Assembly: GCA_035758845.1 (NCBI GenBank)
Contig: DASTVZ010000169.1
Coordinates: 11,221 to 75,220, forward strand
Direction: 5' to 3'
DNA from: JALZOC01 sp035758845
Lineage (GTDB): Bacteria; Acidobacteriota; Vicinamibacteria; Vicinamibacterales; 2-12-FULL-66-21
DNA: 64,000 nt
The notes below the pieces were generated by a model. It had not been told where the DNA came from. It made no database searches and worked only from the letters and a program-made list of their open reading frames with translations. Below are positions 34,399-43,337 of the stretch, piece after piece. Position numbers and translations under genes: made by a program. Each line of letters starts with the position of its first letter. The stretch's first letter is position 1.

Positions 34399-36762
34399 AT
34401 GGCTGACGCTGAAGTTTCTACTCCCGCTCCCGAAACCCCGTCGCTCCCCTCGGAGCTGCCGGTCGTACCGCTGCGCGAAACCGTCGTCCTGCCGATGACC
34501 GTGGCGCCGCTGGGCGTCGGACGGCCGGTGTCGGTCGAAGCGATCAACCGCGCCCTCGCTGGCGACCGGATGGTGCTGCTCCTGCTCCAGCGAGGCGAGG
34601 CAGAAGAGCCTTCCGCCGACGACCTGCACCGCGTCGGCACGGTCGCCATCATCAGACAAATGGCGAAGGCGCCGACCGGGATGCGCGTGCTGGTCGAGGG
34701 GATTGTCCGTGCACGGGCGGAGTTCCTCCAAAACGATCGCGGCTTCCTGCGCGCGCTGCTCAAACCGCTTCCCGAAACGGCGAAACCGTCAATCGACGTC
34801 GATGCACGCGTCCGTCGCCTGCAGGAGCTCGTCGACAAAGCATTGTCGCTCGCCACCGGACTGTCGCCGGATATCAAGACGCTGGTCATGAGCATCGACG
34901 ATCCGCTGCGGATCGTGTACTTGCTCGCCAGCCTCCTCGACATGAAGCCGGAAGACAAGCAGCGCCTGCTCGAAGAGAACGACATCGCGGTCAAGCTCGA
35001 TGCGGTCTCGATGGTCCTCTCCCGTGAAATCGAAGTGCTCGAGCTCAAGGGAAAGATTGAATCGACGGCCGAAAAGGAAATGACCGACGCGCAGCGGCAG
35101 TATGTCCTGCGGCAGCAGATGAAGGCGATCCAGAACGAACTCGGCGAAGGCGACGGTGAGAGCGCCGAGCTTCGCAAGCGGATCGCGGAAGCTGGTCTTC
35201 CCGAGTCGGTGGCGACGGTGGCCAACCGGGAGGTCGATCGGCTCGAGCGCATGACGCCGGCGTCTCCTGAGTATCAGATGATCCGGACCTATCTCGACTG
35301 GATCCTCGATGTGCCGTGGGACAAGCCGACCGAGGATCGGCTCGATCCGGTCGAGGCGCGCAAAGTGCTCGACGAGGACCACTACGATCTCGACAAGGTC
35401 AAGGAACGGATCGTGGAATATCTCGCGGTGCGGAAGCTCAAGGGAGATCTGAAGGGCCCCATTCTTTGCTTCGTCGGACCTCCAGGCGTCGGCAAGACTT
35501 CATTAGGCCAGTCGATCGCGCGCTCGATGAATCGCAAGTTCTTGCGGATCTCCCTCGGCGGGGTGCGCGACGAAGCAGAAATCCGCGGGCATCGCCGCAC
35601 CTACATTGGATCGATGCCAGGTCGCCTCGTGCAGGCGTTGAAATCCGCAGGCTCGTCGAATCCGGTGCTGATGCTGGACGAGATCGACAAGGTGTCGGTC
35701 GGCGTGCAGGGCGACCCCGCCGCCGCCCTGCTCGAAGTCCTCGACCCGGCGCAGAACCATTCGTTCCGCGATCACTATCTCGAGATTCCGATCGATCTGT
35801 CGAAAGTGCTCTTCATCGCTACCGCCAATCAGCTTGGCACCATCCACCCGGCGCTGCTCGATCGCATGGAGCTCATTACGCTCAGCGGCTATACCGAAGA
35901 CGAGAAAGTCCACATCGCAAAGATGTACTTGATCCCGCGGCAGCTCGAGGAACACGGACTCAAGCCACAGCAGCTCGAGATCACTGAAGCGGCGCTCCGA
36001 CGGATCATCAACGAATACACCCGCGAAGCGGGCGTTCGATCGCTGGAGCGGCAGATTGGCACTGTCGCGCGGAAGGTCGCCGCGCGGGTCGCTACCGACG
36101 CCCTCCATACGGCGGTCGTCGACGCCGGACAAATACCCGACTTTCTCGGTCCTCCGCGATTCCGATCGGAAGCCGCATTCCGCACATCGCGGCCCGGCGT
36201 CGCCACCGGCGTCGCCTGGACCGAGACCGGCGGTGACGTCCTGTTCATCGAATCGGTGTTGCTGCCAGGAGGGCACGGTCATCTGACGCTGACCGGACAA
36301 CTCGGCAACGTCATGCAGGAATCGGCGCGCGCCGCATTGAGCCACGTTCGGCAACAGGCGGACCTGCTTGGCATCAGCGCCGAGACGCTCACCAAGAACG
36401 ACCTGCACGTCCACGTCCCCGCCGGCGCCATTCCAAAGGACGGTCCGTCGGCCGGAGTGACGATGGCCACGGCGATTGTCTCGGCCGCGCGCGGCGAGCC
36501 CGTGCGATCGGACGTGGCGATGACCGGAGAAATCACGCTGTCGGGTCTGGTGCTGCCGGTTGGCGGGATTCGCGAAAAAGCACTCGCCGCCCGACGCTAC
36601 GGGGTCAAGACGTTCATCCTCCCGGAGATGAACGAACAGGATCTCGCCGAGCTTCCGGCAGAAGTCCGCGCCGAGATGACATTCGTCCCCGCACGCACGT
36701 TCGAAGACGTGCTCAAAGTGGCGCTGCCGGTGGTGCGCATCGCCGACGCGACGATTCGCTGA
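34399..36762 (+). CDS. lon: ATP-dependent Lon protease
   Basis: 787 residues, the standard LonA length. N-terminal LON substrate domain (about 20-215), coiled linker, AAA+ domain with Walker A GPPGVGKT near 360 and Walker B LMLDEIDKV, and the protease domain with the Ser684/Lys727 dyad in PKDGPSAGV and REKALAARR (E. coli Ser679/Lys722). Degrades misfolded and regulatory proteins in the cytoplasm. Follows the M28 peptidase gene closely. Confidence 0.97.
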   Translation: MADAEVSTPAPETPSLPSELPVVPLRETVVLPMTVAPLGVGRPVSVEAINRALAGDRMVLLLLQRGEAEEPSADDLHRVGTVAIIRQMAKAPTGMRVLVEGIVRARAEFLQNDRGFLRALLKPLPETAKPSIDVDARVRRLQELVDKALSLATGLSPDIKTLVMSIDDPLRIVYLLASLLDMKPEDKQRLLEENDIAVKLDAVSMVLSREIEVLELKGKIESTAEKEMTDAQRQYVLRQQMKAIQNELGEGDGESAELRKRIAEAGLPESVATVANREVDRLERMTPASPEYQMIRTYLDWILDVPWDKPTEDRLDPVEARKVLDEDHYDLDKVKERIVEYLAVRKLKGDLKGPILCFVGPPGVGKTSLGQSIARSMNRKFLRISLGGVRDEAEIRGHRRTYIGSMPGRLVQALKSAGSSNPVLMLDEIDKVSVGVQGDPAAALLEVLDPAQNHSFRDHYLEIPIDLSKVLFIATANQLGTIHPALLDRMELITLSGYTEDEKVHIAKMYLIPRQLEEHGLKPQQLEITEAALRRIINEYTREAGVRSLERQIGTVARKVAARVATDALHTAVVDAGQIPDFLGPPRFRSEAAFRTSRPGVATGVAWTETGGDVLFIESVLLPGGHGHLTLTGQLGNVMQESARAALSHVRQQADLLGISAETLTKNDLHVHVPAGAIPKDGPSAGVTMATAIVSAARGEPVRSDVAMTGEITLSGLVLPVGGIREKALAARRYGVKTFILPEMNEQDLAELPAEVRAEMTFVPARTFEDVLKVALPVVRIADATIR

Positions 36763-36766
36763 GCGC

Positions 36767-37879
36767 GTGCCGTCGGTCGTTTTCTACATCTCGGGACACG
36801 GGTTCGGTCATACCGTTCGCCAGATCGCAATCATCAACGCGCTCGGCGCCCGCCTGCCGGCCGATCTCGTCGTCTGCACCTCGGCTCCTCGCCGTCTCTT
36901 CGATCAGACCGTCCGCGTGCCGATCACGTTTGTCGACAGGCCCAACGATACAGGAGTGGTTCAGATCGACAGTGTTCGCCTGGACGAACCCGCGACGATC
37001 CACGTCGCAGCAGAGTTCTATCGAACGCTGTCAGCACGCGCCGAGGCCGAGGCGGCCGCGCTGAGAGCTCATGACGCGCGGCTGGTCATTTCCGACGCTC
37101 CTCCGCTGGCGTGTGCCGCAGCCGCTGTCGCGGGAATTCCTGCTGTTGTGGTCGCGAACTTCACCTGGGACTGGATCTACGAGGGATATGCGACTGAGTT
37201 GCGCAACGCGCCAGACTTGCTGCCACGTCTGCGTGAGGCGTACTCGCTCGCAAGCGAAGGGTGGCGGCTGCCGCTTCACGGCGGGTTCGCAACGGTTCCA
37301 CGCGTGCGTGATGTCCCGTTTGTCGCTCGTCACGCTCGCGCCGACCGATCGCGTGACGACGTGAGACGAGCGCTGTCGTTGCCTCGGGACAAGCTGCTGG
37401 CGCTCGCGTCGTTCGGCGGCTACGGCGTCGACGGACTGACCGCCGCGCACTTTGACTGCCTGGACCTCGTCGATCTCGTCATGACCGAGCCGGCGGCCAG
37501 GATGCCGTCATTCCGGGGACCGGCTCATTGGATTGCCGAGGAAGATATCTACGCGCGCGGCCTCGCCTACGTCGATCTCGTCGCCGCCGTCGACGTCGTG
37601 GTAACCAAGCCCGGTTACGGCATCATCGCGGACTGCGTCGCCAACCACACCGCCATGCTGTATACCTCGCGCGGACGATTCGTCGAATACGATGTGATGG
37701 TTCGGGAGATGCCGCGGTTCCTGCGGTGCGAGTACATCGATTTGGATCAGTTTCTCGCCGGACATTGGCGCGATCCGTTATTGCGATTGCTGAATCAATC
37801 ACCTCCGCCCGAGCAGCCCCGCACAGATGGCGCGGATGTCGTCGCTGATTTGATCGTCGAACGCGTTACTGCCCGATAA
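36767..37879 (+). CDS. Glycosyltransferase-fold protein like the N-terminal half of L-arabinokinase
   Basis: 370 residues from a GTG start four bases after the lon stop. FYISGHGFGHTVRQIAIINAL (residues 5-25) is the Gly/His-rich loop seen in MurG-like and arabinokinase N-terminal domains; VTKPGYGIIADCVANHTAML near 280-300 is the second-domain nucleotide-sugar loop. The GHMP kinase half of plant arabinokinase is absent, so it stands alone. Substrate unknown; a GT-B-type sugar transfer or binding role is likely. Probably cotranscribed with lon. Confidence 0.7.
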   Translation: MPSVVFYISGHGFGHTVRQIAIINALGARLPADLVVCTSAPRRLFDQTVRVPITFVDRPNDTGVVQIDSVRLDEPATIHVAAEFYRTLSARAEAEAAALRAHDARLVISDAPPLACAAAAVAGIPAVVVANFTWDWIYEGYATELRNAPDLLPRLREAYSLASEGWRLPLHGGFATVPRVRDVPFVARHARADRSRDDVRRALSLPRDKLLALASFGGYGVDGLTAAHFDCLDLVDLVMTEPAARMPSFRGPAHWIAEEDIYARGLAYVDLVAAVDVVVTKPGYGIIADCVANHTAMLYTSRGRFVEYDVMVREMPRFLRCEYIDLDQFLAGHWRDPLLRLLNQSPPPEQPRTDGADVVADLIVERVTAR

Positions 37880-37980
37880 TCAACAGCCTTCACTGTCACG
37901 CCGCATCCCCACTAAAGAGAAAGAAAAGAGAAAAGCCTTTCTCCTTTCCAATCTCTTGACAGTGATAGGTGTTGATTGAG
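37879..37980. repeat. Terminal-inverted-repeat element, copy B
   Basis: Left end AATCAACAGCCTTCACTGTCA and right end TGACAGTGATAGGTGTTGATT are inverted complements with few mismatches, around a purine/pyrimidine core (AAGAGAAAGAAAAG, CCTTTCTCCTTTCC). The ends match copy A at 3351-3451. Like copy A it begins right at the stop codon of a plus-strand gene. Confidence 0.65.
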
Positions 37981-38005
37981 CGCTGGTCCTGTCTCCATGC
38001 CGCGA

Positions 38006-38011
38006 TAGAAT
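38006..38011 (+). promoter_or_regulatory. Candidate -10 box (TAGAAT) for the M24 gene
   Basis: TAGAAT ends seven bases before the ATG at 38019; no ribosome site between. Suggests a leaderless mRNA. Confidence 0.4.
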
Positions 38012-38018
38012 CTGCCGC

Positions 38019-39317
38019 ATGCTCAATCGCCGTTCCTTTCTCTCCCTCACCGCCGCATTGGCTACGCCCGCGGTTCTGCTCCAGCGACGAGGCGGCGCCG
38101 GGTCACAAATGGGCGCCCTTCCTCCCGCGATCGCCGCCCTCACGTCCATGCGCGATCAGGCGAAACCGATCACCAGCGAAGAGCGCCGCATTCGGATCGA
38201 GAAGGCGAAGCGGTTGATGGCGGCCGAAAAAATCGACGCGCTTGTGCTCTCGGGCGGAACGTCGCTCGTCTACTTCGCCAACATTCGATGGGGTGGCGGC
38301 GAACGGCTATTCGCGTGCGTGATCCCGGCGAAGGGCGCGCCGTTCTTCGTGTCGCCGGCGTTCGAAGAGGATCGGGCGCGCGAACAGATCGCGTTCGGGC
38401 CCCTGGCCGACGGCGTCGCGGACGTACGCACGTGGAACGAGGACGAAAGCCCTTACGCCCTTGTCGCACAGGGGCTGAAAGATCGCGGACTGGCGACCGG
38501 GACGGTCGGCGTCGAAGAGACGATGAAGTTCGTGTGGGCAGACGGCATTGCCTCGGCTGCGCCGCAGTTGAAGGTGGTGAGCGGAACACCGATCACCGCC
38601 GGCTGCCGGATGATCAAAGACGATCACGAACTCGAGCTGATGCGAATCGCATGCGCAGCAACGCTCAAGGTCTACGAGGCGGTGTACCGGGCGCTGGAGC
38701 CGGGGATGACACAGAATCAGGTCTCCAACCTGATCGATGCCGGCTACCGGCAGGTGGGATTCGCCGGCGGCGCCAGCGTGCAAGTGGGCGAGTACACCGC
38801 GCTCCCGCACGGCTCGATCACGCCACAAACGATCCGGGAAGGCACGATCATCATGATCGATGACGGGTGCACGGTTCAGGGATATCAGTCAGACATCACG
38901 CGCACGTTCGTCCTCGGTAAACCCACCGCGAAGATGCAGGCGGTCTTCGACATCGTCAAACGCGCGCAAACCGCGGCGCTGGCAGCGGCCAAGCCCGGCG
39001 TGCCGCTCGAATCAATCGACGCCGCCGCGCGAAAGGTGGTCGTCGACGCCGGTTACGGTCCCGGCTTCAAGTATTTCAGCCATCGTCTTGGTCACGGCAT
39101 GGGCATGGACGGCCATGAGTGGCCCTATCTGGTACGGAACAACATGTTCGGCTGGAAGGCAGCGCTCACTGCGCAGCCCGGCATGGTCTTCAGCGACGAG
39201 CCGGGGATCTATATCCGCGGAGAGTTCGGCGTGCGGCTGGAGGACGATTTGTACATCACCAGCGACGGCGCCAGGTTGTTGACGCCGCAGTCGGAATCGT
39301 TGGAGAAGCCGTTCTGA
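38019..39317 (+). CDS. Exported M24 Xaa-Pro peptidase
   Basis: 432 residues. The N-terminus MLNRRSFLSLTAALATPAVL is a Tat-type signal (RRSF), so it is exported folded. The pita-bread metal site is complete: Asp in IMIDDGC and SDITRTF (about 284 and 295), His in RLGHGMGMDGHEWP (about 359-368), Glu in SDEPGIYIRGEFG and Glu in RLEDD. Aminopeptidase P/prolidase class, cutting peptides before or at proline. Expressed alone. Confidence 0.92.
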   Translation: MLNRRSFLSLTAALATPAVLLQRRGGAGSQMGALPPAIAALTSMRDQAKPITSEERRIRIEKAKRLMAAEKIDALVLSGGTSLVYFANIRWGGGERLFACVIPAKGAPFFVSPAFEEDRAREQIAFGPLADGVADVRTWNEDESPYALVAQGLKDRGLATGTVGVEETMKFVWADGIASAAPQLKVVSGTPITAGCRMIKDDHELELMRIACAATLKVYEAVYRALEPGMTQNQVSNLIDAGYRQVGFAGGASVQVGEYTALPHGSITPQTIREGTIIMIDDGCTVQGYQSDITRTFVLGKPTAKMQAVFDIVKRAQTAALAAAKPGVPLESIDAAARKVVVDAGYGPGFKYFSHRLGHGMGMDGHEWPYLVRNNMFGWKAALTAQPGMVFSDEPGIYIRGEFGVRLEDDLYITSDGARLLTPQSESLEKPF

Positions 39318-39340
39318 ATGGGTGAATTACTTGACTGAAA

Positions 39341-39413
39341 ATGCTGAATGTTGAGTGCTGAATGATCGAAGTCCGAATTCAGCATTCAGCATTCAGCATT
39401 CAGACTTCAGCAT
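39341..39413. repeat. Inverted word array (TGCTGAATG type)
   Basis: Left words TGCTGAATG, TGCTGAATGATCGAAGTC; right part repeats CAGCATT three times and closes with CAGACTTCAGCATT. The two halves are complementary and would form a long hairpin between two converging genes, where it may also stop transcription. The regular spacing is too short and unspaced for a CRISPR array. Confidence 0.65.
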
Positions 39414-39418
39414 TTCAC

Positions 39419-40117
39419 TCACTTGATCACCGTCACCAGTGACCAGATCTTCGGAAAGTTCACCTTCTCGATCGACTGCGGCTGCATCTCCGCCTGGGTC
39501 AGGAACGCCGGCAGATCGAGGTCCGCTTTGAAGCCGATGTGAATCGTGAACGGCGAGATGAGCCGTTCGATCCGCGAGAGAAACAGGTTCGGGCTGAGGA
39601 AGTGGTTCAGCAGAATCACCCGCCCGCCAGGCCGGCAGACGCGGCGCATTTCGTGTGCGACGCGCACGGGATCGGGTACGACGCTGATGAGGTACGGCGC
39701 GTACACAATGTCGAAGGCATTGTCGGCGAATTTCAGATCCGCCGCATCCATCTGCAATAGCCGGACATTCCGGATGTCCTTCCGCGCCGCACGCTCGCGC
39801 GCGATCTCGAGCATCGACTCGCTGAAATCGATGCCCGTCACCGAACAGTTCTTCGGATAGAGCGACAGATTGATGCCGGTGCCGACACCCACCTCGAGCA
39901 CGCGCTCGCCTGGCTGGATATCCATGCGCTCGATGGCGCGCAGCCGCCCTGGGTGAAGCGTAGGACCAAAGATGATGTCGTAGACTTTTGCAAGCTTGTC
40001 GTACACTCCAGCGACGAAATCGTTCTCAACCGCCGTCACCGAAAGCGCTCGCGTCGCCGCGTCCGAGCCCGACACCAACTCCTCTGACGGATCAACTTTT
40101 CGATCGAATAAGGGCAT
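39419..40117 (-). CDS. pmtA: Phospholipid N-methyltransferase (PmtA-like)
   Basis: 232 residues, class I SAM-dependent methyltransferase. Motif I is VLEVGVGTGINLSLYP (about 73-88), motif II GIDFSESML, and the C-terminal part (NHFLSPNLFLSRIERLISPF) matches bacterial phosphatidylethanolamine methyltransferases of the PmtA group, which make phosphatidylcholine precursors. A peripheral membrane enzyme. Has its own promoter at 40181-40209. A ubiquinone-type (UbiE) methyltransferase is the main alternative. Confidence 0.75.
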   Translation of the reverse strand: MPLFDRKVDPSEELVSGSDAATRALSVTAVENDFVAGVYDKLAKVYDIIFGPTLHPGRLRAIERMDIQPGERVLEVGVGTGINLSLYPKNCSVTGIDFSESMLEIARERAARKDIRNVRLLQMDAADLKFADNAFDIVYAPYLISVVPDPVRVAHEMRRVCRPGGRVILLNHFLSPNLFLSRIERLISPFTIHIGFKADLDLPAFLTQAEMQPQSIEKVNFPKIWSLVTVIK

Positions 40118-40180
40118 TAGAACCCCGTCTCACTGTGCAAGGTAAATGCCGCCTGTATTGCCGTTATGGCAAACGTGTGG

Positions 40181-40209
40181 ACTATATCCCGATAGTACAG
40201 ACGGGGCAA
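40181..40209 (-). promoter_or_regulatory. Sigma-70-type promoter for pmtA
   Basis: On the minus strand TTGCCC (40204-40209) and TATAGT (40181-40186) are separated by 17 bases. This is the only good two-box promoter noticed in the window. The -10 box is half of a dyad ACTAT-N6-ATAGT, a possible operator, and a TTGCC/GGCAA hairpin (40158-40172) lies at the expected start of the transcript. Confidence 0.55.
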
Positions 40210-40227
40210 GTGCGCGCCGCATGTCAG

Positions 40228-42081
40228 CTAGGCGACGACCGCTTCCATAATGCCGAGCGCGCTCTCGATCGAATCACCGGCCGGTGAAATCTGAATCCCT
40301 TGCACGAGCGGCCGGATCTCCGCGGCGATCTCCCGCGCGATGGTCAGTCCTTCACTCGCCGCGCGTCCCGCCGCTTCCGCGCGGCGCATGCGATCCACGA
40401 CCGCGCCGGGCACGCTCACACCGGGAAGTTCGTTGGCGAGAAACTCCGCATGACGCAAACTCTCGAGCGGAGCAATCGCCGCCAGGACGGGAATACGAAA
40501 GCGCTCGATCGTCCGCAGGAACGCCGCGAGCTGTTCCGGATCGAACACCAGTTGCGTAATCGCGAACTCCGCACCCGCCTTCACCTTGTGTTCGAAACGC
40601 CGCAGCTCTTCATCCGGATCGAGCGCCGCGGGATTGAGGGCGACGCCGATGTGAAACGCCGTCGGCGCACCGATGGTCTGATCGCCGATATCAGCGCCAT
40701 CGTTCAATCGCTTGACCATGTTGGTCAAGCCGATCGAGTCGACATCCCGCACCTCGGTGGCGTCCGGATAATCGCCGATCTGCGGCGGGTCGCCGGTAAT
40801 GAGAAGCAGGTTGCGGACACCCATCGAGTGCGCGCCGAGCAGGTCCGACTGCAGCCCAAGAAGATTACGATCCCGGCAGGCGCAGTGCAGAATTGTTTCG
40901 ACCCCCGCCTGCTGCTGGACGAGCACCGCTGCCGACAGCGCGCTCATTCTTGCGCCGGCGCGCGGTCCATCCGGCACGTTGACGAGATCGACGCCGTGTA
41001 TCCGCAGCTGCCGCGCGCGTTCGATCAACGCATCGACACGGAAGCCTCGTGGTGGCAGGAGTTCGACCGAGACCGTGAACGCTCCACGGGAAAGACCGTT
41101 GGCCATCCGCGATTTCTCGGCACGCGGCACCGGCGTCACCAGTGGCGTGGCCACAGCCACGCGTCCGCCGCCGCGACGCGCACCCGTGTCCGTGCGTGCC
41201 TGCGCTCCCAACTCATGCACCGCGGTCTTGATATGACGAATGTGTTCCGGTGTCGTGCCGCAGCATCCGCCGACAAGGCGCACGCCGTTGTGAATGAACC
41301 GCCTGGCGTACGAGGCCATGTACTCCGGCGACGAGAGATAGATGTTTCGCCCCTCGATCTCCCGAGGCCGGCCGGCGTTGGGCTGGGCTGACAGCTTCAC
41401 CGTCGCGACGTGTGACATCCGCTCGATCGTTTCGAGCATCGCCGCAGGTCCGACGCTGCAATTCAGTCCGACAACCTGCGCGCCAAGGTATTCGAGTGCC
41501 GGAACGAACGATTCAGGCGGAGCGCCATCCAGGCTGTTGCCATCCTCTTCGGTGGTCACCTGCGCGACGATTGGGAGATCGCACACGCTCCGGACGGCCC
41601 GGATCGCGGCGCCGATTTCGTTGACGTCGCGGAACGTTTCCAGCACGAACAGATCGACGCTCCCTTCGAGCAGCGCCCGTGCCTGTTCGCGGAAGAACTC
41701 TTCGGCCTCGTCCACACCCGTCTTGCCCCATGGCTCGATGCGAATACCCAGTGGCCCGATCGCGCCGGCGACATACACGTGCTCGCGCGCGGCGTGTCGT
41801 GCGAGGCGCGCGCCCTGGAGATTGATCGCGTGTACCTGATCGGCCAGGCCGAACGTGCCAAGCTTGATCCGATTCGCCCCGAACGTGTTCGTTTCGATGA
41901 CATCCGCGCCCGATCGGACGTAGGCCTGATGCACATCGGCGACGAGATCCGGTTCTTTCACGTTCAGTTCATCGAACGAACGATTCAAAAAAATCCCTTT
42001 CGCGTACAGCATCGTCCCCATCGCGCCGTCGCACACGAGCACGCGCTGGTCGATCGCTTCGAGAAAGGTGGGTTTTGCCAT
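40228..42081 (-). CDS. Bifunctional homocysteine S-methyltransferase / methylenetetrahydrofolate reductase
   Basis: 617 residues. The N-terminal half (about 1-300) is the homocysteine-binding domain of MetH, with the zinc Cys in VGLNCSVGP and the Cys pair in LVGGCCGTTPEH. The C-terminal half (about 325-610) is a MetF-type reductase (VSVELLPPRG; NLLLITGDPP; FAITQLVFDP). The fusion joins making methyl-THF to methionine synthesis. Ends two bases from the phosphoesterase start, so it is the last gene of an operon with nuoI. Confidence 0.93.
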   Translation of the reverse strand: MAKPTFLEAIDQRVLVCDGAMGTMLYAKGIFLNRSFDELNVKEPDLVADVHQAYVRSGADVIETNTFGANRIKLGTFGLADQVHAINLQGARLARHAAREHVYVAGAIGPLGIRIEPWGKTGVDEAEEFFREQARALLEGSVDLFVLETFRDVNEIGAAIRAVRSVCDLPIVAQVTTEEDGNSLDGAPPESFVPALEYLGAQVVGLNCSVGPAAMLETIERMSHVATVKLSAQPNAGRPREIEGRNIYLSSPEYMASYARRFIHNGVRLVGGCCGTTPEHIRHIKTAVHELGAQARTDTGARRGGGRVAVATPLVTPVPRAEKSRMANGLSRGAFTVSVELLPPRGFRVDALIERARQLRIHGVDLVNVPDGPRAGARMSALSAAVLVQQQAGVETILHCACRDRNLLGLQSDLLGAHSMGVRNLLLITGDPPQIGDYPDATEVRDVDSIGLTNMVKRLNDGADIGDQTIGAPTAFHIGVALNPAALDPDEELRRFEHKVKAGAEFAITQLVFDPEQLAAFLRTIERFRIPVLAAIAPLESLRHAEFLANELPGVSVPGAVVDRMRRAEAAGRAASEGLTIAREIAAEIRPLVQGIQISPAGDSIESALGIMEAVVA

Positions 42082-42083
42082 CG

Positions 42084-42743
42084 TTACGACCTTATATGGT
42101 ACTGCAACGTTGCCACCTCGACTAAAAGATACGAGTTGCCAACCACATCGAGGCAGACGGACGTGACGCCTTGAAACTCAGCCTCGACGAGACGATGGTG
42201 ATGACCGAAAAGATGCAGTCGCGGTTTCATCGCCGCTAACGTCTCGTTGATCGGCGTCTTCCCGGCATCGTTTCCCTTCACGCGAAACGGCCGCGGCGCT
42301 TCGTGCGTGAGCAGAATGTCGACCTCTTTCATCCGCTTGCACGCGTCAACTTCTTCGCGCACGAAATGCCGCCGTCGGTCGGCGAGCTCCGTCGCCTTGG
42401 CCGTGCTCTTTTTCGGGTGAGGCAAGTCCGCCGCTCGCACGTCGTACATCGTTGGCGCGTGCGTGCCGCCGAGCCCGGCGATGCGGAGGCCCTCAATCAC
42501 CTGCAGGGTGCCGTTCGGAATGTAATGCAAATTCGCAGGTAGATCGCCGGCCGCAATCCGATCGAAGTTTTCGTTGTTGCCCTTGATCCAGTAGAGGGGT
42601 GCCTCGAACGCGTCGTAGTGGCCGTCGCCATCCGCGACATCGCCGACGCACAACCATGCACGAATGCCGGGATGCTGGCGCATGATCCGGTGCACGCTCG
42701 CGAAATCCCCATGGATGTCGCCGAGCGCCCCGATCTGCGTCAC
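42084..42743 (-). CDS. Calcineurin-like metallophosphoesterase
   Basis: 219 residues. Metal-binding motifs are in order: GDIHGDF (8-14), VGDVADGDGH, KGNNEN (in place of GNHE), LTHEAPRP and FGHHHRL. The Asn-rich third motif is unusual but occurs in YfcE-like small phosphoesterases. Cytoplasmic; the substrate is probably a small phosphodiester or phosphoprotein. Start overlaps the nuoI stop (ATGA), so translation is coupled. Confidence 0.85.
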   Translation of the reverse strand: MTQIGALGDIHGDFASVHRIMRQHPGIRAWLCVGDVADGDGHYDAFEAPLYWIKGNNENFDRIAAGDLPANLHYIPNGTLQVIEGLRIAGLGGTHAPTMYDVRAADLPHPKKSTAKATELADRRRHFVREEVDACKRMKEVDILLTHEAPRPFRVKGNDAGKTPINETLAAMKPRLHLFGHHHRLVEAEFQGVTSVCLDVVGNSYLLVEVATLQYHIRS

Positions 42744-43165
42744 TTGCTGGCGTCGCCTGGCACGAGCAGATCAGCCTTGTCCCAGATGAAATCCTTGTTG
42801 CTGTAGACCGCGAGCTCGTAGTCCTTGCCCATGAAGATGGCGGACACGGGACAGGCTTCCTCGCAGTAGCCACAGAAGATGCAGCGCGTCTTGTGAATCT
42901 GGTAGACCTTCGCGTAGCGCGGACCCGCCTGGACCGTGCCGTCGTTCTCCGCCGGCTCGAGATAGATCGCATCGGCTGGACAGGCGACCGCGCACAGTCC
43001 GCACGCAACGCATTTCTCCAGTCCGTTCTCGTCGCGCATCAGCACCTGTTTGCCCCGGTACTTCGGGAACACCGGCACCTTCTGGTCCGGATAGTTGACC
43101 GTGATGGGCTTCTTGAAGATGTGCTTAAGAGTGGTCGCGAAACCGACGATAAACGGACGAATCAT
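42740..43165 (-). CDS. nuoI: NuoI-like 8Fe ferredoxin (NADH-quinone oxidoreductase subunit I)
   Basis: 141 residues. Two [4Fe-4S] motifs are complete: CVACGLCAVACP (about 52-63) and CIFCGYCEEACP (about 94-105). The N-terminus with TLKHIFKKPITVNYPDQKVP and RYRG-type segment is that of complex I subunit NuoI. In complex I it passes electrons from NuoG towards quinone. No other nuo gene is next to it; it heads an operon with a phosphoesterase and the methionine enzyme. Confidence 0.88.
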   Translation of the reverse strand: MIRPFIVGFATTLKHIFKKPITVNYPDQKVPVFPKYRGKQVLMRDENGLEKCVACGLCAVACPADAIYLEPAENDGTVQAGPRYAKVYQIHKTRCIFCGYCEEACPVSAIFMGKDYELAVYSNKDFIWDKADLLVPGDASK

Positions 43166-43194
43166 CCGTTGATCATATCAAGGGACGAGGAAAA

Positions 43195-43278
43195 GCGCCT
43201 GCGGCCCGAGCGAGGCGCGTAGCCGCCGAGCGAGAGCGAGTGGGGGCGGGGCCCCGCGAGCAGTGAGTAAAGCAGACA
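43195..43278 (+). repeat. Structured REP-like repeat, copy 4 (short form)
   Basis: GCGCCTGCGGCCCGAGCGAG, short centre with GCGTAGC, CCGAGCGAGAG box, GTGGGGGCGGGGCCCCGCGA (weaker stem than other copies) and tail TAAAGCAGACA. Lies in the divergent gap between nuoI and the LytS kinase gene, oriented like the latter. Confidence 0.8.
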
Positions 43279-43320
43279 ATCACGCGCGGCCAAGTCCGGG
43301 CCTAGCCTGCGCCGAGGCGC

Positions 43321-43326
43321 TATAAT
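43321..43326 (+). promoter_or_regulatory. -10 box (TATAAT) for the LytS-type operon
   Basis: Perfect TATAAT 11 bases before the ATG at 43338, in GC-rich surroundings with no -35 and no ribosome site. Confidence 0.55.
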
Positions 43327-43337
43327 TACCCCAATAA

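Noticed and set aside
33795..35252. Open frame of 485 codons on the minus strand, antisense to M28 and lon
   Set aside because: Ser/Arg-rich shadow of the lon coding strand with no recognisable motif.
39341..39413. Possible CRISPR array (repeated CAGCATT units)
   Set aside because: Units are adjacent seven-base words with no spacers and a complementary left half; it is an inverted word array.
40118..40227. SAM or SAH riboswitch between metHF and pmtA
   Set aside because: The conserved riboswitch cores are not present; the pairing seen is better explained by the promoter dyad and a short hairpin.
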